This document shows, piece after piece, positions 1 through 7,666 of a stretch of DNA of 32,320 nucleotides. The stretch is taken from contig NZ_CALPCH010000021.1 in assembly GCF_943193005.1 (NCBI RefSeq), positions 1 through 32,320 on the forward strand. Direction: 5' to 3'. Source of the DNA: Pumilibacter intestinalis. Lineage in GTDB: Bacteria > Bacillota > Clostridia > Christensenellales > Pumilibacteraceae. Under the pieces are notes generated by a model, which was given only the letters and a program-made list of their open reading frames with translations, did not search any database and was not told the DNA's origin. Position 1 is the stretch's first letter. Every line of letters starts with the position of its first letter. Both the position numbers and the translations under genes were made by a program.

Positions 1-98
1 CCCCCCCCCGCGGCAATCCCTTGCATGGAACAAGTACAAGTATCTGCCGCTTTCTCTCGTATGAGATTGCCGCGCTCACTGCGTTCGCTCGCAATGAC
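1..98. repeat. Family A foldback repeat, left end cut by window edge
   Basis: The inner arm GCGGCAATC (10-18) pairs with GATTGCCGC (65-73), and the right end CTCGCAATGAC closes at 98. The central core between the arms (GCATGGAACAAGTACA and what follows) is the same one found in the other complete copies. The left outer arm is missing because the window starts here. A run of nine C at 1-9 stands where the left side hairpin should be and may be a sequence-edge artefact. Confidence 0.8.
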
Positions 99-121
99 GG
101 TATGTCAAAATAACACAGTTG

Positions 122-170
122 CTCCTTTGCGCATATATTACAAAGAAAGTAATATGCAAAGGAGTTTTTT
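122..170 (+). promoter_or_regulatory. Hairpin enclosing the ddl ribosome binding site, followed by T6
   Basis: CTCCTTTGC (122-130) pairs with GCAAAGGAG (156-164), and ATATTAC (135-141) pairs with GTAATAT (149-155). This gives a 16-bp stem with a 4-nt bulge (131-134) and a 7-nt A/G-rich loop. Six T follow (165-170), then the ddl ATG at 172. The right arm is also the Shine-Dalgarno AAAGGAG of ddl. The structure could therefore hide the ribosome binding site, act as an intrinsic terminator/attenuator, or both. No ligand-binding domain is recognisable upstream. Confidence 0.65.
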
Positions 171-171
171 T

Positions 172-1248
172 ATGACGGTGGCGGTTATATTCGGCGGCAG
201 GAGCTGCGAACACAACGTGAGTGTAGTGACGGGCGTTCAGTCGCTCGGCGATTTTCCGAGCGGACACAAAGCCGTGCCCGTTTACATAGACGAAAAGGGC
301 GTGTGGCACACGGGCAAGGAATATTGCGATATCGGGTTGTATGCGCAACATAAAGGGGCGTATCCCGGCAAAGAGGTGCATTTGCGCCCGTCGTCGCCCT
401 ACCTTTACGCCAAAAACGGCAAAAAGCTGCATAAGCTGGATTGTTGCCTTTTGTGCACTCACGGCGTGGGCGGAGAGGACGGGAGCTTGCAAGGGTTATT
501 GAATTTGACCGGCATACCTTATACGGGGAGCGGCGTTTGCGCGAGCGCGGCGGGCATGGATAAGGCGGTTATGAAAAGGTTATTCGCGCAAGCGGGACTG
601 CCCGTTGTGCCGTATGTGACTCTTTCCGCCGAAGAGTACGTAACCGACTCTTTTGCCGCGCTCGAGAAGATTAAGAGCAGTTTGCGGTTTCCGCTCATAG
701 TTAAGCCGAGCAACGCGGGCAGCAGCATAGGCATAGGAATTGCGCGTGATTACAGCGAGCTTTTCGGGGCGGTGCGAGTGGCTCTCGAGTGGGATACCTG
801 CGCGGTGATAGAAAACGCGCTCGAGGGGTTCGAGGAGTTCAACTGCGCGGTGCTGTGCGGCGAGCCGAGCGAGGTGGAAAAGCCGATAGGTTGGAAAGAT
901 TTTCTCACTTACGAAGACAAATACCTTAGTAAGAGCGAGGGCGTGGGGCGGGAGTTTCCCGCAAAAATCGACGGCGAACTACGCGAGAAGATACGCGCTC
1001 TTGCGGTAAGGGCGTATGAAACGATAGGGGCGGACGGAGTGGCTCGCATAGACTTTTTGTACGCCGACGGCGAACTGTACGTAAACGAAATAAACACCAT
1101 ACCCGGTTCTCTCTCGTCGTACTTTTACGAGGGCGGAGGGAGTTACGTAATAGAAAAGCTGATTGCTCGAGCCGAAAAGGTTCACGCCGCTCGCAAGAGG
1201 TTGAAATACGCTTACAAGCCTTTCCGCGGCGAAAGCGGAAAGAAGTGA
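172..1248 (+). CDS. ddl: D-alanine--D-alanine ligase family protein (ATP-grasp)
   Basis: A protein of 358 residues, the usual Ddl length. It would join two D-alanines with ATP in the cytoplasm to feed peptidoglycan precursor synthesis. The N terminus has the Ddl hallmark FGGRSCEHNVS. A glycine-rich segment with SSIGIGIA follows in the ATP-grasp domain. The YEDKYLSK stretch sits where Ddl has its omega-loop tyrosine, and NEINTIPGS near the C terminus supplies metal and substrate contacts. The start at 172 is chosen because AAAGGAG (158-164) lies 7 nt upstream and the N terminus fits the family; the same frame is open upstream through repeat DNA but that stretch is not gene-like. The motif reads PGS rather than the more common PGF, so exact substrate specificity is less certain than family membership. 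The gene stands alone, flanked by family A repeats, and its translation may be controlled by the hairpin over its ribosome binding site. Confidence 0.87.
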   Translation: MTVAVIFGGRSCEHNVSVVTGVQSLGDFPSGHKAVPVYIDEKGVWHTGKEYCDIGLYAQHKGAYPGKEVHLRPSSPYLYAKNGKKLHKLDCCLLCTHGVGGEDGSLQGLLNLTGIPYTGSGVCASAAGMDKAVMKRLFAQAGLPVVPYVTLSAEEYVTDSFAALEKIKSSLRFPLIVKPSNAGSSIGIGIARDYSELFGAVRVALEWDTCAVIENALEGFEEFNCAVLCGEPSEVEKPIGWKDFLTYEDKYLSKSEGVGREFPAKIDGELREKIRALAVRAYETIGADGVARIDFLYADGELYVNEINTIPGSLSSYFYEGGGSYVIEKLIARAEKVHAARKRLKYAYKPFRGESGKK

Positions 1249-1254
1249 AATTAG

Positions 1255-1390
1255 CTTTCTTTCGGCTGAGATTGCCGCGCTCGTTTCACTCGCTCGCAAT
1301 GACATTGTTGCCCGTTTCCCGTCATTGCGAGGGTGCTTGCGCCAAACTTGTCATTGCGAGGGCACTTGTGCCCGTGGCAATCCCCGACAT
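1255..1390. repeat. Family A repeat cluster between ddl and icd
   Basis: This holds a right half-element ending CTCGCAATGAC at 1303, a truncated left arm beginning GTCATTGCGAG at 1321 with tip GGGTGCTTGCGCC, and a full left arm from 1350 with side hairpin GGCACTTGTGCC followed by GGCAATCC. The cluster fills most of the ddl-icd gap. No gene is seen in it. Confidence 0.8.
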
Positions 1391-1446
1391 GCGAAAAGCA
1401 AATTTCATAAAAGCTCGAGCATAAGAAATGTACGTTTCCAAATCCC

Positions 1447-1475
1447 TTGACTTAAAACGCCGCGCATAGTATAAT
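1447..1475 (+). promoter_or_regulatory. Consensus sigma-70 type promoter of icd
   Basis: TTGACT (1447-1452) and TATAAT (1470-1475) are separated by exactly 17 bp. Transcription would start near 1482, leaving a leader of about 23 nt before the icd start codon. The same TTGACT-N17-TATA(A/C)T arrangement occurs before purE and before the PP2C gene. Confidence 0.85.
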
Positions 1476-1504
1476 AGTGCAAAATTATTGCGGAGGTGCG
1501 CGTT

Positions 1505-2707
1505 TTGGCACGTATCAAATACAGTACGCCCATAGTTGAAATGCAGGGCGACGAGATGACGAGAATACTTTGGGACGAAATAAAGGAAATACTGCTCGAG
1601 CCGTATGTGGAACTTAACACGGAATATTACGATTTGGGACTCGAGCACCGCGACGAAACGGACGACGAGGTTACGGTTGCCGCGGCGGAAGCAATAAAAA
1701 AACACGGCGTGGGCGTAAAGTGCGCCACCATAACGCCCAACGCTCAACGCGTGGAAGAATACGGACTCAAAAAAATGTGGCTCAGTCCCAACGGCACAAT
1801 CCGTGCGCACCTCGACGGAACTGTGTTCCGCGAGCCCATACTTTGCGAGTCAATACGCCCGTACATACCCGCTTGGACCAAACCCATAGTGATTGCCCGC
1901 CACGCTTACGGCGACGTATACCGCAACAGCGAGATAAGAGTGGACGGCAAAGCGGAGGCGTTGCTCGAGGTTAAGTATGCCGACGGCAAAATAACGCGTT
2001 CCAAAATAGCCGATTTTGCGGGCGCGGGAGTGGTGCAGGGCATACACAACACCGACTCCAGCATAGAAAACTTTGCACGGTCTTGCTTTAATTACGCGCT
2101 CGACCTTAAGCGCGACTTGTGGTTTGCCACAAAAGACACCATTTCCAAAACTTACGACCGCAGATTTAAGGAAATATTCGCCGAGCTTTATCAAAACGAA
2201 TACGAAAAGAAATTTCAAGGCGCGGGAATAAAGTACGAATATTCGCTTATAGACGACAGCGTTGCGCGTATTATCCGCAGTAACGGCGGCATGATATGGG
2301 CACTTAAAAACTACGACGGCGACGTTATGAGCGATATGGTTGCCACTGCCTTCGGCTCGCTTGCCATGATGACGAGCGTTCTCGTATCGCCCTCGGGCGC
2401 GTACGAATACGAAGCGGCGCACGGCACCGTAACGCGCCACTATTACCGTTATCGCGCGGGCGAAAAGACCTCCACGAACCCCGTGGCAACTATATTCGCT
2501 TGGAGCGGCGCGCTCAATAAGCGCGGAGAAAAAGACGGCGTGAAAGAACTGTGCGCTTTTGCCGACAGGCTGGAGCGGGCGGTGAAACACACGATAAACG
2601 AAGGATTTATTACCGGCGACTTGAAGGCTCTGTATCAAAAAGAGGGCGTTGCGCCCGTTGTGCTTAACTCCCAAGAGTTCCTCAAAAAGATATCCGAAAA
2701 TTTATAA
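1505..2707 (+). CDS. icd: NADP-dependent isocitrate dehydrogenase (type II, eukaryote-like)
   Basis: A protein of 400 residues. It would oxidatively decarboxylate isocitrate to 2-oxoglutarate with NADP in the cytoplasm, supplying 2-oxoglutarate for glutamate synthesis. Hallmarks are MQGDEMTRI near the N terminus, WLSPNGTIR in the substrate-binding region, RHAYGDVY, and the C-terminal block with YEAAHGTVTRHY and KTSTNPVATIFAW. These match the homodimeric type II group found in eukaryotes and some bacteria, not the E. coli type. The start is taken as TTG at 1505, because GGAGG (1492-1496) sits 8 nt upstream. The frame also has a GTG at 1496, but that overlaps the ribosome binding site and leaves none for itself. 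Transcription is from the consensus promoter at 1447-1475. No T-rich terminator follows; a strong palindrome lies 21 nt after the stop. Confidence 0.95.
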   Translation: MARIKYSTPIVEMQGDEMTRILWDEIKEILLEPYVELNTEYYDLGLEHRDETDDEVTVAAAEAIKKHGVGVKCATITPNAQRVEEYGLKKMWLSPNGTIRAHLDGTVFREPILCESIRPYIPAWTKPIVIARHAYGDVYRNSEIRVDGKAEALLEVKYADGKITRSKIADFAGAGVVQGIHNTDSSIENFARSCFNYALDLKRDLWFATKDTISKTYDRRFKEIFAELYQNEYEKKFQGAGIKYEYSLIDDSVARIIRSNGGMIWALKNYDGDVMSDMVATAFGSLAMMTSVLVSPSGAYEYEAAHGTVTRHYYRYRAGEKTSTNPVATIFAWSGALNKRGEKDGVKELCAFADRLERAVKHTINEGFITGDLKALYQKEGVAPVVLNSQEFLKKISENL

Positions 2708-2727
2708 AATTCTTCGCTTAAAATCGA

Positions 2728-2752
2728 ATTGTTGACAAGGGCTGTCAACAAT
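2728..2752. promoter_or_regulatory. 25-bp palindrome overlapping a TTGACA box (candidate operator)
   Basis: Perfect 10-bp arms, ATTGTTGACA (2728-2737) and TGTCAACAAT (2743-2752), flank a 5-bp centre AGGGC. A consensus TTGACA is embedded in the left arm. TATCAT (2760-2765) and CATAAT (2763-2768) lie downstream, at longer than ideal spacing. No T-run follows, so an intrinsic terminator for icd is less likely than a dimeric regulator site ahead of the gene at 2819. The regulator cannot be named from sequence. Confidence 0.5.
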
Positions 2753-2818
2753 AATGTGGTATCATAATGTCGAAAATAAGATTTTGCCCGCATTTGCGGG
2801 AAAGGACGGATACCGCAT

Positions 2819-3304
2819 ATGGAAATCGAAATAGCCGCGATACTTACTGTCGCGTGCAAGCTCGCTCAACTCGAAAGAATACTCGATAAAAGGATGGAAC
2901 GCGCCGCGCTCGACACGGTAAGCCCCACGCTGCCGCTGCTCGAAAAGGTGCGAAAACTCGGCGAATACAAGCGGCTCGCCGCAAATCTCGCCGTAATGGA
3001 GCACCGACTGCATTGCGCTCTCGGCGACGACGCCAACCTTATTACATACGCCGCTAACGGGCGATACGGCTTGACTTACTCGGCGCAAAGGGTGCGAGCG
3101 GCGTTTAAGCGGGCAAAGGAAACTCTGGAGAATTTGGGCGTGCGTTGCGAAAGCCTGAAAGAATACGGAGAGCTTCCGCTATATGCCGCCGAGTGCAAAA
3201 AACTGCGTAGGCTAAGGCGGCAAGCCGATATAATTATTCCCGACGCATGCCGTGGCGCGGCGTTCGCTTGCTTTCCGGGCGATAGAACAGCACAAGCATT
3301 ATAA
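2819..3304 (+). CDS. Unrecognised helical protein, 161 residues
   Basis: I do not recognise this protein. It is predicted to be almost all helical and rich in charged residues and leucine, with no signal peptide and no obvious membrane segment. It has an N-terminal heptad-like stretch (about residues 5-60) and a basic RLRRQ segment near residue 140. The start is ATG 2819, preceded by AAAGGA (2801-2806) at a slightly long 12-nt spacing. The 3' end overlaps the convergent SH3 gene by 71 bp, so its last 24 or so residues are read from the antisense of that gene, and the stop may have been acquired by read-through. The palindrome and TTGACA box at 2728-2752 may control it. It has no clear functional link to icd. 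Coding status is likely but rests on composition, frame length and a plausible ribosome binding site only. Confidence 0.6.
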   Translation: MEIEIAAILTVACKLAQLERILDKRMERAALDTVSPTLPLLEKVRKLGEYKRLAANLAVMEHRLHCALGDDANLITYAANGRYGLTYSAQRVRAAFKRAKETLENLGVRCESLKEYGELPLYAAECKKLRRLRRQADIIIPDACRGAAFACFPGDRTAQAL

Positions 3305-3959
3305 CTCCCGCGGGAACGCACAGGGCGGCGATGAGCAATATGTTGCCCACGCTCGATATCTGCGACGAGCCGGGAGTTTGCTCCGCTTCGGTCGAGGGTT
3401 TCTCGACCTTTTCTATTACGTTGGGCGTAACCTCTTTGTAGGATAGTTGGGGCGCGTATACGTAGCCGTACACCGCGCCGCTCGGCGAGTCGTAGCGAAC
3501 GTATTGCCAAAGGTTGCCCGCGCCCGCGAACAGTTCGCCGCCGTTGCGCGGCCCGTAGAGGGCGAGCTTTGCGCCCGCGGGCACGGCGCACAGCACCTTG
3601 CCCGTTTGCGAGTTTGGCGCGTCGCGAAGATTTACCGCCATGCCGTCGTTGTTTGGCGTAGCCGAGCGCACGGCGAATTTGGTTACCGGCTCGTAGTCGG
3701 TGATTTCCACGTTTTGGGCGGAAACGTAGCCGCGCAGGTCGAGGTAAGACACGGGATATTTGCCGTTTTGGGCGTCACCCTCGGCAACGGCGAAATAGGT
3801 TGCGGGCAAAACGCAGATTTCTTCGCCGCTCACCGACGATAAAACGGCGTCGGTGCGGATATAGAGGTAAACAACGCTCGAGTCTGCGTATGCGAGCGGA
3901 GCGGAAGCAAACAAAAGGGGCAACAGTAAAGCTGCAATAATCGAGGCGGCTTTTTTCAT
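3234..3959 (-). CDS. Secreted, membrane-anchored SH3-domain protein
   Basis: A protein of 241 residues. The N terminus is a typical signal peptide: MKKA, a leucine/alanine core, and a likely cleavage after AYA at about residue 25. A first beta-rich region (about 30-90) resembles a degenerate SH3 unit. A clear bacterial SH3 unit follows at about 105-175, containing NLRDAPN, then a hydrophobic strand, WQYVRYD and GYVYAPQL. A Pro/Thr/Glu/Ser-rich linker leads to a transmembrane helix (about 207-227) and a short basic tail. The protein is thus probably outside the cell and anchored by its C terminus, binding wall material. No hydrolase domain is present, so it is not itself a lysin. There is no ribosome binding site: TATAAT ends 6 nt before the ATG, which suggests a leaderless message. 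It is divergent from the phage cassette and convergent with the gene at 2819. Confidence 0.8.
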   Translation of the reverse strand: MKKAASIIAALLLPLLFASAPLAYADSSVVYLYIRTDAVLSSVSGEEICVLPATYFAVAEGDAQNGKYPVSYLDLRGYVSAQNVEITDYEPVTKFAVRSATPNNDGMAVNLRDAPNSQTGKVLCAVPAGAKLALYGPRNGGELFAGAGNLWQYVRYDSPSGAVYGYVYAPQLSYKEVTPNVIEKVEKPSTEAEQTPGSSQISSVGNILLIAALCVPAGVIMLVLFYRPESKRTPRHGMRRE

Positions 3960-3965
3960 ACGCGC

Positions 3966-3973
3966 ATTATACT
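3966..3973. promoter_or_regulatory. Back-to-back overlapping -10 boxes of the SH3 gene and the phage cassette
   Basis: Read on the - strand, 3971-3966 is TATAAT, 6 nt before the SH3 gene ATG. Read on the + strand, 3968-3973 is TATACT, which would start transcription near 3980 and give the terminase message a short leader carrying GGGGG. The two hexamers share four base pairs, so polymerase could not occupy both at once. Neither has a convincing -35 box, so both assignments are tentative. Confidence 0.45.
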
Positions 3974-3993
3974 ATTTTTGCGGGGGTTGTATT

Positions 3994-5451
3994 TTGAAAG
4001 AAAATGATGAAAACGGGCAAATAAGCGAGTATACCGAAATTCTGCGCCGTCTTGCGCTCAACCGCAGAAATACCGAACGCTACGTGCGCAACAACAAGTT
4101 GGCGTTTTACAACTCGGGCGAAACGGTGCACGTTAAGCAAGTGGAGTTTCATAAGTGCCTTAAGCGCAACCGCTGGGTGTTCGGCGGCAACCGCACGGGC
4201 AAGACCGAATGCGGCGCGGCGGAAACGGCGTGGCTACTTAGGGGCAATCATCCGTACCGCAAAGTGAGCGGGGCGGTTACGGGGTGGGCGGTGTCGGTAA
4301 GCTACGGGGCGGGCAGGGAGGTTGCGCAGAAAAAACTGCTTTCGTACTTAAATCCCGAGTGGATTGAGAGCGTGGGAATGATTAAGGGCGGCAAAGGCAA
4401 TTTAGAGGGCGGCGTGATAGACTACATTGCCGTAAAGAACGTGTTCGGCACTGCGAGTTACGTTTATTTCAAGAGTTGCGAGGCGGGACGGGAAAAGTTT
4501 CAGGGGAGCAGTTTGGATTTCGTGTGGTTTGACGAAGAGCCGCCCGAAGACGTATACGAGGAGTGCCGCATGCGGGTGTTCGACCGCAAAGGCGATATAT
4601 TCGGCACAATGACTCCGCTTAAGGGCATGACCTTTATATACGACAAAATATACCTTAATTCGACAAACGACCCCGAGGTGTGGTGCGTTTTTATGGAGTG
4701 GGCGGATAATCCCTATCTCGACCGCGAGGAGATAGAAAGGCTTAGCGGCGCACTCGGCGAAGAACAGTTGCGCACTCGAAGATACGGCGGCTTTGCCGAG
4801 AGCGGCGAGGCGGTGTATCCCGAATTCGACGAGCGCGTGCACGTAATACCGCCCTTCGATATTCCCGCCGAGTGGCAGGACTGTCTTTCCATAGACCCGG
4901 GGCTTAGCAATCCGCTTTCCTGCCACTGGTACGCGGTGGACGGCGAGGGCAACGTATATGCGGTTGCCGAGCACTACGAGCGCGGGCGCGACGTGAAATA
5001 TCACTGCGAGCGCATACGCGAAATAAGCGACTCGCTCGGGTGGAAGCGCACCCGCACGGGCGCGGTGTACGCGCTTATAGACAGCGCGGCGAACCAACGC
5101 ACTCTCGCGTGCGAAAAGAGCGTGACCGAGCTGTTTTGCGAAAACGGCATAGCGGTAAATCCAAAAGTCGAGAAGAATTTGTTCGCGGGCATAAATCGGG
5201 TGAGAAGTTATCTTGCGGGCGAAAACGGCAAGCCCAAAATTTACATATTCGACGTGTGCCGCAATCTTATCCGCGAATTGAAAGCGTACAGGTACGGCTC
5301 CGACGACTCGCCCGTAAAGCGCGACGACCACGCGCTCGACGAATTGAGATATTACCTCATGACAAAGCCGCGAGCCGTTCGCGCACCCGAAACAAAGGGC
5401 GAACTGGGGCAATTCAAGGAGCGACTCATCAAACATGTTGGACGAAGATGA
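3994..5451 (+). CDS. Phage terminase large subunit
   Basis: A protein of 485 residues, the usual TerL length. It is the ATP-driven motor and nuclease that threads DNA into an empty head through the portal. The ATPase half has Walker A GGNRTGKT (about 64-71) and Walker B VWFDEE (about 176-181). The nuclease half has the RNase H-like acidic residues in SIDPG (about 299-303), YALIDSA (about 350) and the C-terminal DDHALDELRYYL (about 444-455), so all expected catalytic motifs appear intact. The start is TTG 3994, giving KENDENG, with a GGGGG ribosome binding site at 3982-3986. It is the first gene of the cassette and overlaps the next by 17 bp. The intact motifs argue against simple decay. Confidence 0.95.
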   Translation: MKENDENGQISEYTEILRRLALNRRNTERYVRNNKLAFYNSGETVHVKQVEFHKCLKRNRWVFGGNRTGKTECGAAETAWLLRGNHPYRKVSGAVTGWAVSVSYGAGREVAQKKLLSYLNPEWIESVGMIKGGKGNLEGGVIDYIAVKNVFGTASYVYFKSCEAGREKFQGSSLDFVWFDEEPPEDVYEECRMRVFDRKGDIFGTMTPLKGMTFIYDKIYLNSTNDPEVWCVFMEWADNPYLDREEIERLSGALGEEQLRTRRYGGFAESGEAVYPEFDERVHVIPPFDIPAEWQDCLSIDPGLSNPLSCHWYAVDGEGNVYAVAEHYERGRDVKYHCERIREISDSLGWKRTRTGAVYALIDSAANQRTLACEKSVTELFCENGIAVNPKVEKNLFAGINRVRSYLAGENGKPKIYIFDVCRNLIRELKAYRYGSDDSPVKRDDHALDELRYYLMTKPRAVRAPETKGELGQFKERLIKHVGRR

Positions 5452-5713
5452 AAAGCGCAGGCTCAAAGTCGCCGCCGTAAAGAAGGCGATGGGATACACG
5501 GCAACCGAGGTTACGGAAGAGTACGCCGTTCGCGACGGCGAAGAAACGCTCGTGCGCAGAAAGGTTGTGCAAAAAGACGTTCCGCCCGACTTCGCGGCGG
5601 TAAAGTGGCTCATGGGGGAACCGGAAACGGAGGAGATAAGTTTGGAAGAACTTGAGCGCGAACGGGCGGAACTGGAGGAAGCGTTTCTGCGCAATCGCGG
5701 ATGCGCGGACTAA
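5435..5713 (+). CDS. Small protein resembling the C-terminal part of a terminase small subunit
   Basis: A protein of 92 residues. The middle, with GYTATEVTEEY and then KVVQKDVPPDFAAVKWL, resembles the segment after the DNA-binding domain of many Firmicute phage small terminase subunits, where a tyrosine/valine-rich beta hairpin leads to a PPD(x)A(A) helix. The N-terminal helix-turn-helix region expected of a full TerS is not visible, and the gene lies after TerL, not before it. The C terminus is a Glu-rich helix. It may be a trimmed TerS or an unrelated adaptor with the same fold. The start, ATG 5435, lies inside the end of the terminase gene, so translation is probably coupled. Confidence 0.6.
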   Translation: MLDEDEKRRLKVAAVKKAMGYTATEVTEEYAVRDGEETLVRRKVVQKDVPPDFAAVKWLMGEPETEEISLEELERERAELEEAFLRNRGCAD

Positions 5714-5760
5714 AACGCGCGGGATTGCTTCGAAAACAAAAAAACAAGGAGGAAAGAAAA

Positions 5761-5976
5761 ATGGAACTTGTAGACACCGAATGCAAAATAAGGTGCGAAA
5801 TGGGCGCGTGCAAAAACATGGCGGTAAAAACGGTTAAGCTCAGCCGCGTGGGGATAAAGAGCCGCATACACATATGCGCCGACTGCCTGAAAGAACTCTA
5901 CGGTTTGATAGGCTCGACTTTAATACCCAAATCCATAGAAACCGCCGCAAAGAAGGTAAAGCGCAGTGAGAGATAA
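5761..5976 (+). CDS. Small cysteine-rich, zinc-ribbon-like protein
   Basis: A protein of 71 residues. The start is set at ATG 5761 by a perfect AAGGAGG (5746-5752) 8 nt upstream. Upstream codons in the same frame are ignored for that reason. It has a cluster of cysteines near the N terminus (residues 8, 12 and 17 in CKIRC and then AC) and a CxxC in ICADCLKEL near residue 40, a spacing that suits one bound zinc ion. The C-terminal half is helical and basic. Similar small Cys proteins occur between terminase and portal in some phages, but I cannot assign a function. It overlaps the portal gene start by 11 bp. Confidence 0.7.
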   Translation: MELVDTECKIRCEMGACKNMAVKTVKLSRVGIKSRIHICADCLKELYGLIGSTLIPKSIETAAKKVKRSER

Positions 5977-7666
5977 AACGGTATACGAAGAAGAAAAGGC
6001 GGCGGAAGTGCGAGCCGATTTCGAGCGGAGAGCTTCGGAACGCCGCGCGTTCGAGGCGCAATGGCAGATTAACCGCAATTTCGTGCTCGGCAATCAGTAC
6101 GTATATGCGGGCGCGGACGGGAGCTTAACGGAGCGCGACCGCGACTACTACTGGCAGGAAAGGGAATGTTTCAACCACATTGCGCCCGTTGTGGAAACGA
6201 GGCTCGCCAAACTTCAGCGCGTGCGCCCCAAAATGAGCGTGCGCCCCGCGAGCGGCGACGAACGCGACAGGTTGAGCGCGAAAGCCTCCGCCAAAATTCT
6301 CGCTTCGGCGTGCGCAAAGCTCGAAACGGACAAGCTCATAGCCGACGCCACTATGTGGAGCGAGATATGCGGCACTGCGTTTTATAAAGCGGTATGGAAC
6401 GCCCGCGCGGGCAGAAAGCTCGGCAAGCGCGACGGCAAAAACGTGTACGAGGGCGACGTTGAAATACACGTATGCCCGCCGTTCGAGATATACCCCGACA
6501 GCATTGCCCATTCCGCGGTGGAGGACTGCGAGAGCATAATTCACGCCCGCGCCGTATCGGTGGACGAAATTCGAAAAACGTACGGCGTTGTTGTGCCGCC
6601 CGAGCCAACCGACCTGCTCGGCGACTCGGGAAAGTGCATTACGGGCGGACTTGAGGGCGCGTGCTTTTCGCCCATGTTTTCGCGGCGAGCGGACGAAAGC
6701 CACTGCATGCTTATAGAGCGTTACACCCGCCCGAGCGCGGACTGCGAAGAGGGCGAATACGCAGCCGTAGCGGGCGGCAAATTGCTCGCGCTCGGCTCTC
6801 TGCCCTACAACTGCGGCGCCGACTTTTCGCCGTCGCTTCCTTTTATCAAGCAAGACTGCATTGCCCGAGCGGGCTGTTTTTACGGCACGAGCATGGTGGA
6901 GCGTTGCATACCCATTCAGCGTGCGTTCAACGCCGTGCGCAACCGTAAGCACGAATTCATGAACCGCATAGCCATGGGCGTGCTCGCAGTAGAGGACGGA
7001 AGCGTAGACACCGACAACCTCGAAACCGAAGGTCTGAGCCCCGGCAAAATTCTCGTATACCGCCAAGGGAGCAATCCGCCCTCTTTGCTCGACCCCGGCA
7101 GAGTGCCCGCCGACTTTCGGTACGAAGAGGACAGACTATTAAGCGAGTTTGTGGCGGTAACGGGCGTAAGCGAAATAATGCGTTCGAGCTCGGTGCCGAG
7201 CGGCATGACGAGCGGCGTTGCTCTGCAACTACTCATAGAGCAAGACGACACGCGGCTTTCCATAACCGCCGAAAACGTGCGCGGCGCGGTTCGCTCGCTC
7301 GCGAAAACGGTGCTTAGGCTCTATAAGCAATTCGCCCGCCGACCGCGTCTGGCGAGGTTTGTGGGCGACGACGGCGAAGTGGAACTAATACACTTTAACG
7401 CGTCGGATATAAGTTGCGACGACGTTGTGTTCGAAACCGAAAACGAGCTTACGAGCACGCCCGCACAGCGGCAGAGCATGCTGTTCGACCTACTGAACAT
7501 GGGGCTCTTAAGCGACGAAAACGGCAAACTTTCGGACTCCACCCGCAATCGCGTGCTCGAGGCGGTGGGATACGGCGGTTGGGACGTGCGCGACAACAAA
7601 GACGACGGCGGCGACAAAGACGGCGGCGAAAAGGAAGGAGAACAAAATGAGCGAAGCGGAATTTGA
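5966..7666 (+). CDS. Phage portal protein (P22-like)
   Basis: A protein of 566 residues. It would form the dodecameric ring at one head vertex through which DNA enters and to which the terminase docks. The N-terminal third contains ERECFNHIAPVVETRLAKL and a following RPKMSVRPA stretch, characteristic of P22-type portals, then a long helical and beta-mixed wing region. FNAVRNRKHEFMNR (about residues 314-327) fits the stem helices. The C terminus is rich in Asp, Gly and Lys (GGDKDGGEKEGE), probably disordered. The start is GTG 5966 with AGAAGG (5951-5956) upstream. It overlaps both neighbours. Its closeness to the P22 type, rather than the SPP1 or HK97 types, agrees with the propeller-like hub protein downstream. 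Confidence 0.88.
   Translation: MRDKTVYEEEKAAEVRADFERRASERRAFEAQWQINRNFVLGNQYVYAGADGSLTERDRDYYWQERECFNHIAPVVETRLAKLQRVRPKMSVRPASGDERDRLSAKASAKILASACAKLETDKLIADATMWSEICGTAFYKAVWNARAGRKLGKRDGKNVYEGDVEIHVCPPFEIYPDSIAHSAVEDCESIIHARAVSVDEIRKTYGVVVPPEPTDLLGDSGKCITGGLEGACFSPMFSRRADESHCMLIERYTRPSADCEEGEYAAVAGGKLLALGSLPYNCGADFSPSLPFIKQDCIARAGCFYGTSMVERCIPIQRAFNAVRNRKHEFMNRIAMGVLAVEDGSVDTDNLETEGLSPGKILVYRQGSNPPSLLDPGRVPADFRYEEDRLLSEFVAVTGVSEIMRSSSVPSGMTSGVALQLLIEQDDTRLSITAENVRGAVRSLAKTVLRLYKQFARRPRLARFVGDDGEVELIHFNASDISCDDVVFETENELTSTPAQRQSMLFDLLNMGLLSDENGKLSDSTRNRVLEAVGYGGWDVRDNKDDGGDKDGGEKEGEQNERSGI

Noticed and set aside
1-9. Run of nine C at the window start
   Set aside because: It lies at the edge, where the left side of a repeat should be. 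It cannot be told apart from a sequencing or joining artefact.
25-171. N-terminal extension of ddl upstream of 172
   Set aside because: It reads through a family A repeat and the hairpin, while the ribosome binding site and family alignment both point to ATG 172.
2708-2752. Intrinsic terminator of icd at the palindrome
   Set aside because: The stem is AT-rich and no T-run follows; the embedded TTGACA favours an operator/promoter reading, though termination is not excluded.
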